Shown here piece after piece: positions 20,249 through 30,463 of a stretch of 64,000 nucleotides of DNA (within the stretch, counting starts at the first letter, position 1; every line of letters starts with the position of its first letter). Source of the DNA: Porphyromonadaceae bacterium (lineage in GTDB: Bacteria > Bacteroidota > Bacteroidia > Bacteroidales > Paludibacteraceae); the NCBI GenBank assembly GCA_012523295.1, contig JAAYIT010000197.1:1-64000 (forward strand), in the 5' to 3' direction. The position numbers and the translations under genes were made by a program. Under the pieces are notes generated by a model. It was given only the letters and a program-made list of their open reading frames with translations, had not been told where the DNA came from and did not search any database.

Positions 20249-20283
20249 AATAACCGTGAGTTGAAATTCAGCTCACGGTTATT
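20249..20283 (-). terminator. Rho-independent terminator downstream of the 621-aa gene (possibly bidirectional)
   Basis: AATAACCGTGAG-t-TGAA-a-TTCA-g-CTCACGGTTATT, 12-bp perfect outer stem with flanking T/A tracts. Confidence 0.85.
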
Positions 20284-20307
20284 TTTTATATTAATCTACT
20301 ATTTTTT

Positions 20308-22173
20308 TTATTTGATAATTTTTTGAGTACTATTATTAAACTGAATGATATAAACGCCCTTTGGTAATGTTGAAACATCGATATTGGCATCTTTAGAAAC
20401 CATAAAATTAACACCGGCCGTATTGAAAATTCTCAAATTCAATTGTTCCGGATTGTAAATTATGTTTCCATCAAAGTAAACTGACGATAGTTTATTTTCA
20501 ACCACACCTGAAGCCGTATAATCATATTTTGTCGTCAGACTCAGCAAGTAAGCAGCGGCATTTTTAATAATATTCAATGTATTGTTGTTGAAATAGGTGT
20601 AATTATTATTCTCCATACTCAAACCAAGCAACAAGAATTTAGCTGCGCTGTTTTCTTGAATTTCATGAATATTGATACCTGTCTCATTGTAAGTAGCAAG
20701 TGTATGTGAAGCGGAAGTCAACGTTTCTAAATCGTTTGCAAACTGAACTGAGTTTCCGTTTGTTTCAGGAAGATTGTCGTAATATGTCAATGTTGTTCCG
20801 TCAAATGTTACGTTAGCGAAAATTGGATGATTTTGGTACTGAAGCGGTACATCTACACTTGTAGTTCCGGCAGTAGCATTTCCCGGATTCGCTGATGACC
20901 AGCCCCAGCGACCTGAATTATAGAAGAAAGCTTTCATATTCAGAATCGGTTTTACACCTACCAATGATTTTGTAGCAACACCTGTAGCATTTGTTCCACC
21001 CACATTAGCATGGAGAACAATCAAATCATAATTTGCATAGAATGCCTGAATATCATCAGGAGCCGTAGTTTCAGCTTTTAAGAATGTAATGTAGTAATCG
21101 CTCAGAGCAGAAAGGAATAGGTCATCATAACTTTCAGCTTTTCCATTGACAGTGAGAATAGCTACATTTTTCTTGGTTGAAACTGTAGGTTTAACCGTGT
21201 AAGTTTTCGTAGATTCATCCTGCGCTGTTACTTTTATTGTGAGCGTATTATTTGTTCCAAAATCGTAATTTGTACCCGAAACAAAATCAGCTGTTGCTGT
21301 AATCGAATTCAATGTAAATTCCACAGGCCAATTTCCAAGCGGACCTTCAAAACTTGGAAATTCATAGGTTATTGCACCGGATGCTTCATCAATCGTAGCA
21401 GTTTTTCCATTGATAGTTAAATCAGTTATTGCTTTATCTGTGTCGGGAGTAGCCCTTACTGTAACTGTAACTGTATAAGGTCTTGGAATCGGAGGAAGTG
21501 CACCAACAGCGTTGTAAACAATCGAACCGCTCGAAAAATCTTGCGCTCCGGTAGGATTATAGCTCGCTGCAGTTCCGCCTATTTGCACTTCAGGAGTAAC
21601 ATTAGTAATGTCTGTTCCATAAGGAAGTTCAAGCTTAATAGTCTGATTTTCTTCGTCAATATCAGCTGCAACTCCGTTAATTATAAACGAAGTAATTTGA
21701 GGAATTTTAGGAGAATACTTAAATGTAAATAGTGAAGTCCAAGTACTTCCGCCCTCTCCTTCCACTTTTATTACTACCGGAGACTCCTGATTGATTGGAA
21801 CTACAAAATCATTACAAGAACCGGTTCCGGCCATTTTAATCGGTTCACCTCCATTTATTGTAATAACCAGCGATCTTGCAGCTGCAACATTCGCAGTGAT
21901 TATCATTTCATCACATTTTGCAAGATGGAATTCGATGGGTCTGCCTGCCTTAATGTCAAATGTTGTAGGAACATCACATCTACCCGCGGTACCGCTATTC
22001 ACATTCATTGTTATCCATCTTTCGTCTTGCTGTTTTGCGTTCTCGGTAGAAGCATAAGCATAATCTACTACTTGAGTTCCACCAACAGCAGTTAAATCAA
22101 AGTTTATTTCAGCTTTTGTACTAAAACTGAAAATTGAAATTAATAAAATTCCAAGTACTGTAATCTTTTTCAT
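20308..22173 (-). CDS. Secreted multidomain protein: repeated DUF5018-like domains, ThuA/GATase-like domain, T9SS sorting domain
   Basis: 'ITSFIINGVAADIDEENQTIKLELPYGTDITNVTPEV' repeated; 'KKNVAILTVNGKAESYDDLFLSAL...YDLIVLHANVGG' ; C-term 'LNLRIFNTAGVNFMVSKDANIDVSTLPKGVYIIQFNNSTQKIIK'. Confidence 0.65.
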   Translation of the reverse strand: MKKITVLGILLISIFSFSTKAEINFDLTAVGGTQVVDYAYASTENAKQQDERWITMNVNSGTAGRCDVPTTFDIKAGRPIEFHLAKCDEMIITANVAAARSLVITINGGEPIKMAGTGSCNDFVVPINQESPVVIKVEGEGGSTWTSLFTFKYSPKIPQITSFIINGVAADIDEENQTIKLELPYGTDITNVTPEVQIGGTAASYNPTGAQDFSSGSIVYNAVGALPPIPRPYTVTVTVRATPDTDKAITDLTINGKTATIDEASGAITYEFPSFEGPLGNWPVEFTLNSITATADFVSGTNYDFGTNNTLTIKVTAQDESTKTYTVKPTVSTKKNVAILTVNGKAESYDDLFLSALSDYYITFLKAETTAPDDIQAFYANYDLIVLHANVGGTNATGVATKSLVGVKPILNMKAFFYNSGRWGWSSANPGNATAGTTSVDVPLQYQNHPIFANVTFDGTTLTYYDNLPETNGNSVQFANDLETLTSASHTLATYNETGINIHEIQENSAAKFLLLGLSMENNNYTYFNNNTLNIIKNAAAYLLSLTTKYDYTASGVVENKLSSVYFDGNIIYNPEQLNLRIFNTAGVNFMVSKDANIDVSTLPKGVYIIQFNNSTQKIIK

Positions 22174-22402
22174 ATGCGTTAGTATTTAAAAATTAATAAA
22201 AAAAACAAATTGATAATCCGCATTCCGTCCTAATAAATTTGCGATAAGGACAAACTTAGAATCTAACGATTTTAAGACGTATGATGTATTTTTATCCTCA
22301 ACGGGTCAAATCGCTTAGAGTGGTTAGACCCTATATCAGATTTGAAGTTTTTGATTTTAGGATACTTCGCGGATAGATATAGAAAACAATTAATTCTGTA
22401 AA

Positions 22403-24034
22403 CTATTTCAAATCATATTTAATAAACCAGTTTTTATCATCTCCTTCCAGTTTTTGTCTGATGGCATCGCCTGCCGGATATTTCGCAGCCACTCTGCCCG
22501 CCCACACTTTTTTCATATCATTGCCCCAGCGTTTATTCATTCTTATCATAGCATAATAACCGGCAGATTCTCCCGCCAATTCAAGGCAAGTTTCTTCCAC
22601 GATCAGTGAATCCAGATACATTTTATCCTTGTTGATATCGGGATTAGGATTTTTCAATACAGATTCGCCGACTTTGCTTAAGTTTACTCTGCCCCTTACA
22701 CCTCTATTGGCTCTATCACCGGTAGAAGAGGTCACATAAAGCGTGGATGGATAATCCTGAAATGGTTCTATAAATTTTCCTTCTTTGCTGTTGTAATAGG
22801 AACCGATACCGTCGTTTAAGAATGCCAAAGCCTCTTCGAATCTGCCCATTCCCACTAACGCCTCTATTAAGAACAAATGGATTTCACCGGCTCTTGTCAA
22901 CGTAATCTGAACATCATTTCTGAAGATTTTATCAGAAGTAGTATGCCCCGACAAAAACTTGTAAAATACCCATTCATTGTTCATAAGTCTGAATGTAATA
23001 TTATTTCCTCTGTATCTGTCACCTAAATTTCCACCTGCCGTGATTTGCGTGTTAAATCTTTCCATAGCAGCTTCACTCGGTCGCATTAGGTATGAGTTTG
23101 GCATTTGATTGGAGAAGTAGTTTATTACATTGTTTGTTTGATTCAGATTGTAGTCGAAAAACGCTACTGTAATCTGCTCTTTTCTGACAAATTGTCGTCC
23201 GAACTGAATCCATTCTCCATTGTATTCGCTCAGATTAAGCTGAAAACTCGCTTCGGTTCCACCTTTTCTAATCAAACTCACACAATTTTCCCAGGCTTTT
23301 TGGAAGTTATTTTGATATAAGTAAATTTCGGCCAAAAGTCCTTCAGGAGTCGGACAAAGACGATTCCACTGTAGATTTTCGGGGGAATCCGCCTGTCCCG
23401 GGAACAACTGAACAGACCAACGGATATCACCTTTTCCGCTTACACCGTTCACTCCTTCTTCCACCAGGAGTCGACATTTTTCAATTATTTGATCGAAACC
23501 AATTGTCGGAAAATTAGACAAATCCCGGTATTCAGTCAACGGATCATCGAGATACACGGCTTCACCGTAAATTTTCGCAATCATAAGATACGCCCACGCT
23601 TTGAACCTCAACGCGCCGCCAATCAAACCATTGTAATTATCTTCGGTCAACGCGGTTGGATTTTTTTCACGATAATCGAAAACGTGCTGGATGTAATCGT
23701 TGCAATTCAAAATGATTCCGTAATAATCTTTCGGATTTGCCAGTTCATTGCCTTCCAAATTTTCACTGTAATTATATATTTCCCAAATCTCACGTTTGGC
23801 ATTGTATGTCGGCTCTAACAAGTCGCTTCTCAATCCTTCCAGATAAATACTTTTATCCGCTACATTTCTGACTGCACCGGCAAGTCCCATGAAACCGGAA
23901 TAAAGCTCAGTATAATCACCGACATAATCTTTTTCGAGCAAAATATCGGTCGAGTCGGGATTGAAAAAGCTTTCACAAGCAACTAAGCTGAAAATTATTG
24001 AAGCTGTGAGGAGTATTTTAGTTAATTTCTTCAT
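22403..24034 (-). CDS. SusD/RagB-family glycan-binding lipoprotein
   Basis: 543 aa; lipobox 'IIFSLVACESFFNPDS'; SusD-like 'RFKAWAYLMIAKIYGEAVYLDDPLTEY', C-terminal 'EETCLELAGESAGYYAMIRMNKRWG'. Confidence 0.88.
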   Translation of the reverse strand: MKKLTKILLTASIIFSLVACESFFNPDSTDILLEKDYVGDYTELYSGFMGLAGAVRNVADKSIYLEGLRSDLLEPTYNAKREIWEIYNYSENLEGNELANPKDYYGIILNCNDYIQHVFDYREKNPTALTEDNYNGLIGGALRFKAWAYLMIAKIYGEAVYLDDPLTEYRDLSNFPTIGFDQIIEKCRLLVEEGVNGVSGKGDIRWSVQLFPGQADSPENLQWNRLCPTPEGLLAEIYLYQNNFQKAWENCVSLIRKGGTEASFQLNLSEYNGEWIQFGRQFVRKEQITVAFFDYNLNQTNNVINYFSNQMPNSYLMRPSEAAMERFNTQITAGGNLGDRYRGNNITFRLMNNEWVFYKFLSGHTTSDKIFRNDVQITLTRAGEIHLFLIEALVGMGRFEEALAFLNDGIGSYYNSKEGKFIEPFQDYPSTLYVTSSTGDRANRGVRGRVNLSKVGESVLKNPNPDINKDKMYLDSLIVEETCLELAGESAGYYAMIRMNKRWGNDMKKVWAGRVAAKYPAGDAIRQKLEGDDKNWFIKYDLK

Positions 24035-24051
24035 ATTTAAGCTCTGTTTTT

Positions 24052-27000
24052 TTAGAATTGTAATTTAAATCCAAGTTTGAACGTGCGCGCGTGTGCTATT
24101 TTCGCATAGTCAAAACCTCTCATTGCTGAGTTGTAAGAATACATGGTTTCGGGGTCTAATCCTAAATAATTAGTGATTGTAAATAAGTTTTCGCCGGAAA
24201 CAAACACGGTTGTTTCATTTAAGAAATCGAATTTATAACTCAGTACCAAGTCTTTGAGTTTCAGATAAGACGCATCTTCTATCCATCTGTCAGAAAATCT
24301 GGAATTGTCCATCGGGTCTCCAAAATTGGCTTTAGGCATATCTGTAACCTGATTTTCTTCAATCCATCTTCTGTTCACAGAGACTAATTGATTTGTGAAG
24401 TCTTTCATTGACTCCATCGATCTGCGGACAGCATTGTACATTTTATTTCCTTTGCTGTAAGCGAAATTCACCGACAAATCAAAGTTTTTATAGTTAAACG
24501 CCGTAAAGAGTGTTCCATAAAAATCCGGGAACGCGCTTCCAAGATTCACTTTATCTCTATCGTCTATAATTCCATCTTTGTTTTGATCTACAAATCGGAT
24601 ATCGCCTGCTTTGAATTCCAATCCGGCTACATTTCTGAGTGGTTCTCCATTATGCGCGGTTTCTGCTTCATTAGTCGAGGCAAATACTCCGTTAGTTTCG
24701 AACCCGTAAAAACTGTATATCGGCGCGCCAATTTCAGAGATTAAAGCCGATCCGTCTTCCATATTCATTATGAGTGAATTTTCAGCGCCTAAATCGGTCA
24801 ACTCATTCTTATTGAATGAGATATAACCTCCTACATACCAATTAAAATCCCTTGTCTGAACCGCCGCGGCTTGAAGTCCCAAATCAATTCCGGTATTTTT
24901 AGATTTTCCAAGATTATCATAGAAATACCCGGTTCCGAATACCGGAGAAATAGGAATTGGCATTATAAGCTTACTATTGGTTGATTGGTAAACATCTAAC
25001 GTGATATCAAATCTGTGGTTGAAGAATGATATGTCAGTTCCGATATTGATTGTCTGCGATAATTCAGGGGAAATATTCGTATTTGGAATTCCCGCACGTG
25101 ATAATCCAGAAAGCTGACGATAAGCTATACTATTGTAATAGTATTTGCTCAGCGAGGATGAGAATCTGCTGTTTCCGGAAGCAAAGTACTCTGCTCTGAT
25201 ATTCAATTTATTAATAAAATCGTTATCGGCGAATAAAGAATTTTTGGCCATCCAGGCTAAGTTTACAGCCGGATAAAGCTGAAAAGTACCGGCATCGGGT
25301 CCTGTCGGAGATGAGGCATCAGCTGTCAATCGCAGTCCGGCGGCAATTGTATTGTTGTACACATAGCGCGTGCTGAGGTTGAAATTCATCCAGTTCCAAA
25401 TATCATTGTAGCCGTAAAATGCTCTTCCGCCGACATTACTCACATAGTTCAACGTTTTGTAGAAGTCTGAACTCGAATTCATCCCCCTACCTCCATCGTA
25501 TTCAGAGCTATTCATAGCGCTTTGAAAACCAACAGATGTTTTGAAGCTATGAATTCCTTCGAAGATTTTGGAGTAAACTCCGTTCAAGTTGAAATAAGTA
25601 TTGAATGTTTCACCCTGTCCTGCCCGAATGGTGTTTTGCGCCACTAAGTCGTTGAGCGGCATGATAGTTTTGTTTGAAAGTCCGGGGATGAAAGCCGATT
25701 GGAAATTCTTGAAATAGTAAAGACCAACGACTCCGTTCAGGGTAATTTCAGATGACAATTTGTAATTCAGTCCAAAATTCATGAATACATCATACAAATG
25801 CTCTTTCATTTTTACATTTCTCACCACTGAAAGCGGGTTACTGACGCTGTTATTTTCAATCAAATCCCCAAACTCATTTCTGATAACAGCTAAGTCAGGC
25901 AACAAATTGTTATCCGCGTCTTTTTCATAGGGAGACAGCAATGGAGCTTTTTTCAAAGAAGCCAACAAAGGATTGGTCTCTTCTAACATCCCTTGTTCAT
26001 GTATTTTATTGTTTATATATGCCATTGACACGGATGAATAAAATGACATTTTCTGTGAAAGATTCACGTCAGCATTCAGTCGAGTGTAGAATTTAGAGTA
26101 TCCATTACCGACTAAGTGTCCATTATTATTCATATATCCCAACGAAATATCGTATTTCGCGATAGCATCTCCACCTTTGATTTTCAGCACATTGTCAGTA
26201 TAAAATCCTGTGTTGTAAATCTCATTCTGCCAGTCTGTATTGTTGTTGTATTTGAATTTATAGTAAAAATTAGGATCGTCAACCAAGTACGGGAAACGAT
26301 CAAGCACATCTGCCATATCCGAGTACTTTGTAAGCGCCACATTGCTGATATAGCTTTTATAATCGGCGACACCCAGCAACGGGAATTTTTTCTGGTTGAA
26401 GCTTGACCCAAATTGAGAAATAAATTCGACTTTGGTATCTAAGTCCACCGCTTTATCTGTTTCAATCAGAATTACGCCATTTGATCCTAATGAGCCGTAA
26501 CTTGTAGCTTCAGAGCCTTTCAGCACTGTGATGTTTTCGATATCACGAGCGTGCAGCGCTCCTAAGACATTCCGAGACCAACCTCCAATTGTTGCAGATT
26601 CATTCATATCGGGCATATAAGGCACTCCATTCACAATGATTAATGGTGTGGAATTAGCAATAAAAGAGTTGGAATTTCGGATGTTGAAATAGTTTCCTTC
26701 GCCCTTCATTCCGCTCTTTCCGATAATCTGAAGACCCGGTATATTGGTTATCGATCCGTCTAAGTCAGATTTATTAATACTGAAGCTATTCTTGGATAAA
26801 GAAGAAATATTTGTAAATTTCTCATCCATAGTCGCCGACTCTTCGAAGGGCAAAATAATCTTCTCTGAGTAATTCAATTTATTAATCGGAATCAGAATGA
26901 ATTTGATATGATTCCTATTTAGAATAGGCTGTGTGTTTGTATGATAATCGGGGCTCCACACGGTAACTTCACCGGTTAGCGAACTCACATCCGCCTCAAA

Positions 27001-27189
27001 CCGACCATTTTCATCAGTCATAATGGAATTTTCGAGATTACTGATATTTACAACTGCACCCTCAATCGGAGTGTTATTGTACGGATCTACAACCTCCCCG
27101 GTAATTTTTGAAGTATTCTGAGCAAATGTTAAGTTAAAGCTAAGACAGGTAATTAATAATATTAGAACTTTATACCTATTCATATTCAT
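24052..27189 (-). CDS. SusC/RagA-family TonB-dependent transporter
   Basis: 1045 aa; CarboxypepD_reg-like N-term, 'PLIIVNGVPYMPD', 'DIENITVLKGSEATSYGSLGSNGVILIETDKA', C-term 'TFKLGFKLQF'. Confidence 0.95.
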   Translation of the reverse strand: MNMNRYKVLILLITCLSFNLTFAQNTSKITGEVVDPYNNTPIEGAVVNISNLENSIMTDENGRFEADVSSLTGEVTVWSPDYHTNTQPILNRNHIKFILIPINKLNYSEKIILPFEESATMDEKFTNISSLSKNSFSINKSDLDGSITNIPGLQIIGKSGMKGEGNYFNIRNSNSFIANSTPLIIVNGVPYMPDMNESATIGGWSRNVLGALHARDIENITVLKGSEATSYGSLGSNGVILIETDKAVDLDTKVEFISQFGSSFNQKKFPLLGVADYKSYISNVALTKYSDMADVLDRFPYLVDDPNFYYKFKYNNNTDWQNEIYNTGFYTDNVLKIKGGDAIAKYDISLGYMNNNGHLVGNGYSKFYTRLNADVNLSQKMSFYSSVSMAYINNKIHEQGMLEETNPLLASLKKAPLLSPYEKDADNNLLPDLAVIRNEFGDLIENNSVSNPLSVVRNVKMKEHLYDVFMNFGLNYKLSSEITLNGVVGLYYFKNFQSAFIPGLSNKTIMPLNDLVAQNTIRAGQGETFNTYFNLNGVYSKIFEGIHSFKTSVGFQSAMNSSEYDGGRGMNSSSDFYKTLNYVSNVGGRAFYGYNDIWNWMNFNLSTRYVYNNTIAAGLRLTADASSPTGPDAGTFQLYPAVNLAWMAKNSLFADNDFINKLNIRAEYFASGNSRFSSSLSKYYYNSIAYRQLSGLSRAGIPNTNISPELSQTINIGTDISFFNHRFDITLDVYQSTNSKLIMPIPISPVFGTGYFYDNLGKSKNTGIDLGLQAAAVQTRDFNWYVGGYISFNKNELTDLGAENSLIMNMEDGSALISEIGAPIYSFYGFETNGVFASTNEAETAHNGEPLRNVAGLEFKAGDIRFVDQNKDGIIDDRDKVNLGSAFPDFYGTLFTAFNYKNFDLSVNFAYSKGNKMYNAVRRSMESMKDFTNQLVSVNRRWIEENQVTDMPKANFGDPMDNSRFSDRWIEDASYLKLKDLVLSYKFDFLNETTVFVSGENLFTITNYLGLDPETMYSYNSAMRGFDYAKIAHARTFKLGFKLQF

Positions 27190-27202
27190 GATAATTAGTT
27201 GA

Positions 27203-28837
27203 TTAATAATTATTTGCAGTTGGTTTTAGTGACCAGTGGTAAGGTCTTAGCCTTTTAGCTCCTCCGGCAGATTCAAGTTTATTGAATACCACTTTTATTC
27301 TAAATGATGCCATTGCATCGCCATCGATATTGACAACTCCTACTAAACCTCCGAGTCCGTCCCATCTCCTCATTCCGCCTGGAATTAGGTCTGCTTCAGT
27401 TTCCGTCACACGGTCAAAGTTCCACGGCGTAGAAAGACTTACTTGCAGATTTTCATTGATTTTTTGGAAAGTGTAATTTCCTGACTCATCGTCATTTGCA
27501 AAATGCACATCGACATACGGGTGTCCGCTACTGTGGAATCCCATATAGAGGTTGTACTCTCCGGGCGGCACTTTTAGCTTCCGAACCACGGTTTTTCCAC
27601 CTTCATCGTATTTTTCAAGTGGCGGGAAACTCACTGAAAATTCAGAGGTGAGCTCCGGATCACCCGTAACGTTTAACACAAGGTAATTTGGTAAAATTTC
27701 AGGTTTCGGTGTAGCAGATTCCACTAAAATCGAAACATTAGGAGAACCATCCGCCCGAAACGTTGTACCTTTGAATTCGTACCAATCTTGTTGCTCAGGT
27801 GAAAGATATTGCCAATATTCTATCAACGATTTTATCCGGGATATAATGACGTTGTTTGGTATTTTTATTTCTGTCACGTAATACAAAATTCCGTTACTAA
27901 GCTCGACCGGATTTGAGGCATCAATTTTCTGAATCGGATCACGCCATATTCTTCCAAATGAGGATCTTGTATCTTTGTCCGTAAAATCGGAAATTATACC
28001 ATCATAAAAAGCCGCTTCTTTGATCCATTGCATAGCGAGCAACGTATCAGCCAATGTAACTTGTTTTCCCATAAGCTCATATTGGGTGTTGAGTTTATTA
28101 AAGCAGCTTTCTATAACCGAGTTATTCGGGACAAGCGCGGTGAATTGCGAGAATTCAGAATTGAACTGAGCCTTCTCAAACAGCGGGTTATAGACATAGA
28201 AAACGGAGTCGTAGAGTGTATTCCCGGTTTTATCTACTCCGATCGGTATGGAATTTACCATATCAAAAACTTTTACGTTCTGAGCAAAAACGGAATCTCT
28301 GAATATAGAATATTCATCGCTCAGGCTATACAAATAATCATACATGTTGATTTTGGATTTCAACATGCTTTCAATGATATGAATCACTCCGTTTTTCAAT
28401 ACGTATGATTTTAGGATTTTCACCTTGTTTACATAAACATTTGCCGATTCGCGGGTAATTTGAAGATATACTCCGTTAAGCGAGCGTATCCTTGTGCCGT
28501 TTTTAAGGTCTGTATTGATAAATGGCAAGTAGTTGATGTGATACTGCATACGAACCGTATCATTCGGCAAAATATCTGAAGTGCCATCAACAGCCTGATT
28601 GTCAGCGACCCAAAGTGTAACTTGCTGATCTTTAACCATCTCTTCATCTATACCCACAGATTTATAAAGATCAAAAAACTTGGAATATTCAGGATGTTTT
28701 TGAAAAAACTCGATTAAAGTCAATGAGCTTTTATCAATTGTCTCCAAATCTCCTTCGCCATAATATTCGTCCCAGGTTTCATTACAACCCCAAAGAACCA
28801 AGCTGAAAATCAGCGATATGAATATTATATTTTTCAT
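27203..28837 (-). CDS. FAS1 (fasciclin) domain surface lipoprotein
   Basis: 544 aa; lipobox 'VLWGCNETWDEYYG'; FAS1-like 'SSLTLIEFFQKHPEYSKFFDLYKSVGIDEEM', 'NGVIHIIESML', 'QFTALVPNNSVIES'. Confidence 0.8.
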   Translation of the reverse strand: MKNIIFISLIFSLVLWGCNETWDEYYGEGDLETIDKSSLTLIEFFQKHPEYSKFFDLYKSVGIDEEMVKDQQVTLWVADNQAVDGTSDILPNDTVRMQYHINYLPFINTDLKNGTRIRSLNGVYLQITRESANVYVNKVKILKSYVLKNGVIHIIESMLKSKINMYDYLYSLSDEYSIFRDSVFAQNVKVFDMVNSIPIGVDKTGNTLYDSVFYVYNPLFEKAQFNSEFSQFTALVPNNSVIESCFNKLNTQYELMGKQVTLADTLLAMQWIKEAAFYDGIISDFTDKDTRSSFGRIWRDPIQKIDASNPVELSNGILYYVTEIKIPNNVIISRIKSLIEYWQYLSPEQQDWYEFKGTTFRADGSPNVSILVESATPKPEILPNYLVLNVTGDPELTSEFSVSFPPLEKYDEGGKTVVRKLKVPPGEYNLYMGFHSSGHPYVDVHFANDDESGNYTFQKINENLQVSLSTPWNFDRVTETEADLIPGGMRRWDGLGGLVGVVNIDGDAMASFRIKVVFNKLESAGGAKRLRPYHWSLKPTANNY

Positions 28838-28843
28838 AATGTT

Positions 28844-30454
28844 TTAATTTATAGGTTTAAAAATTAAACAGTCTAAATAAGATTGATCATCATCACCTGC
28901 AAGAATCCGCAACATGTGAGTCTTGGTTTCGGTAAATTCGATATTACCGATTGTAGTTTCACGATATTGATCAGCTTTGTTGGAAGCACCGGAAGTTGAA
29001 ATCGGATTTCCTACATATTCCCCGTCAAAAATGAACGAAAGTTTAGCTCCCGGAGCACTTGCAAGACGATTATAATGACCTAAAACGACAGAATATTTTC
29101 CTTTTATAATGGCAGGAATTTCCATTTCTATCCATCCAAACATACCAAGCTTAAGAATCATAAAGTCAGTGTAAAGTCCTTTTTTCATTTCCTGAGCATT
29201 TCTATCACCAATGTGGTATCCTACCCCATCCCTGTCTTCCGGAACAGCAAGCCAGGTATAACACTCCTGTCCGTTCACCTCGCTTGGAAGCCATCCTGTG
29301 AATGAACTGGTCATGGTGGTGATTCGATATACATTCGAAAAACGAGCGGCAATGTATGGATAATCTGTAAACTCCCATTTAACTTGAGTCGCAGGTGGAG
29401 CTTCAATAGGCATAATGTCGTCAACAACATGCATAACACCATTTTTACAAGCCAAGTTAATCTCTGCAAGTTGCACAAAGGTGTTGGCTGTTTGATTATA
29501 ATTTATGTACAATTTATTGTCAACTTCCGAGAAATTTACCAATTCATTTTTAGCTAACGTAGCCAAATTCTTCGATTTTACATTTCCGGAAAATGTGGCT
29601 AAAGTGCTGAAAGAAGCCAACTGAGGAAGAATGTGATAAGAGATGTATTTGTACAACAGATTTTCAGGATTTGTATAATCAGCATCCGCACCCAGATAAG
29701 CTGCCAATGATGCCAGATCATTTATTCCGTTAGTTGTATATACAGAATTCGGTACTGCAAAGAGGGTGTATTTATATTTTTTCTGAATAACAGTACCATC
29801 TTGCTGAGTTTCAGAAGTTATGATTCTATCCAACATTTCTGAATATCCTACTGCTTCAACGGCGCTCATGAAAATTGAGAAAGACGGATTGGACAATTTA
29901 TCGGTAATGGTTTCGGTAATGGGAGTTAAAACTTTGTCAATCGTTTGAATTACACCGTTTGTCACAAGCTTATCAAGCCCTACAATAGTAGCTTCATTAT
30001 TGATTGTAATGGCGTTCAATCCTTTATTTTCGATAGTAAGAAAATCTCCGGTTGCTGTTGTGTCCGGCAAAACTCCGTTTTCAAAATTTGAAGAGATATA
30101 CGAGGCGCCCTTTATGGTGTGATACTTAACCAAAATAGTCGCAAATTCTTTATCGATTTCCGATACAGAAGTATAGTTTTTCGAAGAAAGATATTGATTA
30201 AAAGCTTCATTATTAGGCACAAAGCATGTATAATTCGCATTCAGATTAATACTGTTATATAAATTTGTGTATTTTAACAGTTCTACCCAAAGCGAATAAT
30301 TATCGGGATCATTATTCATAAAAGTAGCAGCCGGCAACTCCAAAGCTTCATCCAAGTATGAATCATTTGCAAAAGGATCATCGCAGGAGTAAAGGCTTGC
30401 CGCCAGTAATAATACGGCTAAAATTGAGAGGTATTTACTTAAAGTCTTTTTCAT
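28844..30454 (-). CDS. FAS1 (fasciclin) domain surface lipoprotein
   Basis: 536 aa; lipobox 'ASLYSCDDPFANDSYLD'; 'YTCFVPNNEAFNQYLSSK', 'NGVIQTIDKVLTPI', 'NGVMHVVDDIMPIEAPP'. Confidence 0.88.
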   Translation of the reverse strand: MKKTLSKYLSILAVLLLAASLYSCDDPFANDSYLDEALELPAATFMNNDPDNYSLWVELLKYTNLYNSINLNANYTCFVPNNEAFNQYLSSKNYTSVSEIDKEFATILVKYHTIKGASYISSNFENGVLPDTTATGDFLTIENKGLNAITINNEATIVGLDKLVTNGVIQTIDKVLTPITETITDKLSNPSFSIFMSAVEAVGYSEMLDRIITSETQQDGTVIQKKYKYTLFAVPNSVYTTNGINDLASLAAYLGADADYTNPENLLYKYISYHILPQLASFSTLATFSGNVKSKNLATLAKNELVNFSEVDNKLYINYNQTANTFVQLAEINLACKNGVMHVVDDIMPIEAPPATQVKWEFTDYPYIAARFSNVYRITTMTSSFTGWLPSEVNGQECYTWLAVPEDRDGVGYHIGDRNAQEMKKGLYTDFMILKLGMFGWIEMEIPAIIKGKYSVVLGHYNRLASAPGAKLSFIFDGEYVGNPISTSGASNKADQYRETTIGNIEFTETKTHMLRILAGDDDQSYLDCLIFKPIN

Positions 30455-30463
30455 GATTCAAAA

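Noticed and set aside
22225-22251. GTCCTaataaatttgcgataAGGAC near the start of the 621-aa gene
   Set aside because: Short 5-bp stem, no second copy seen; insufficient support for an operator or riboswitch
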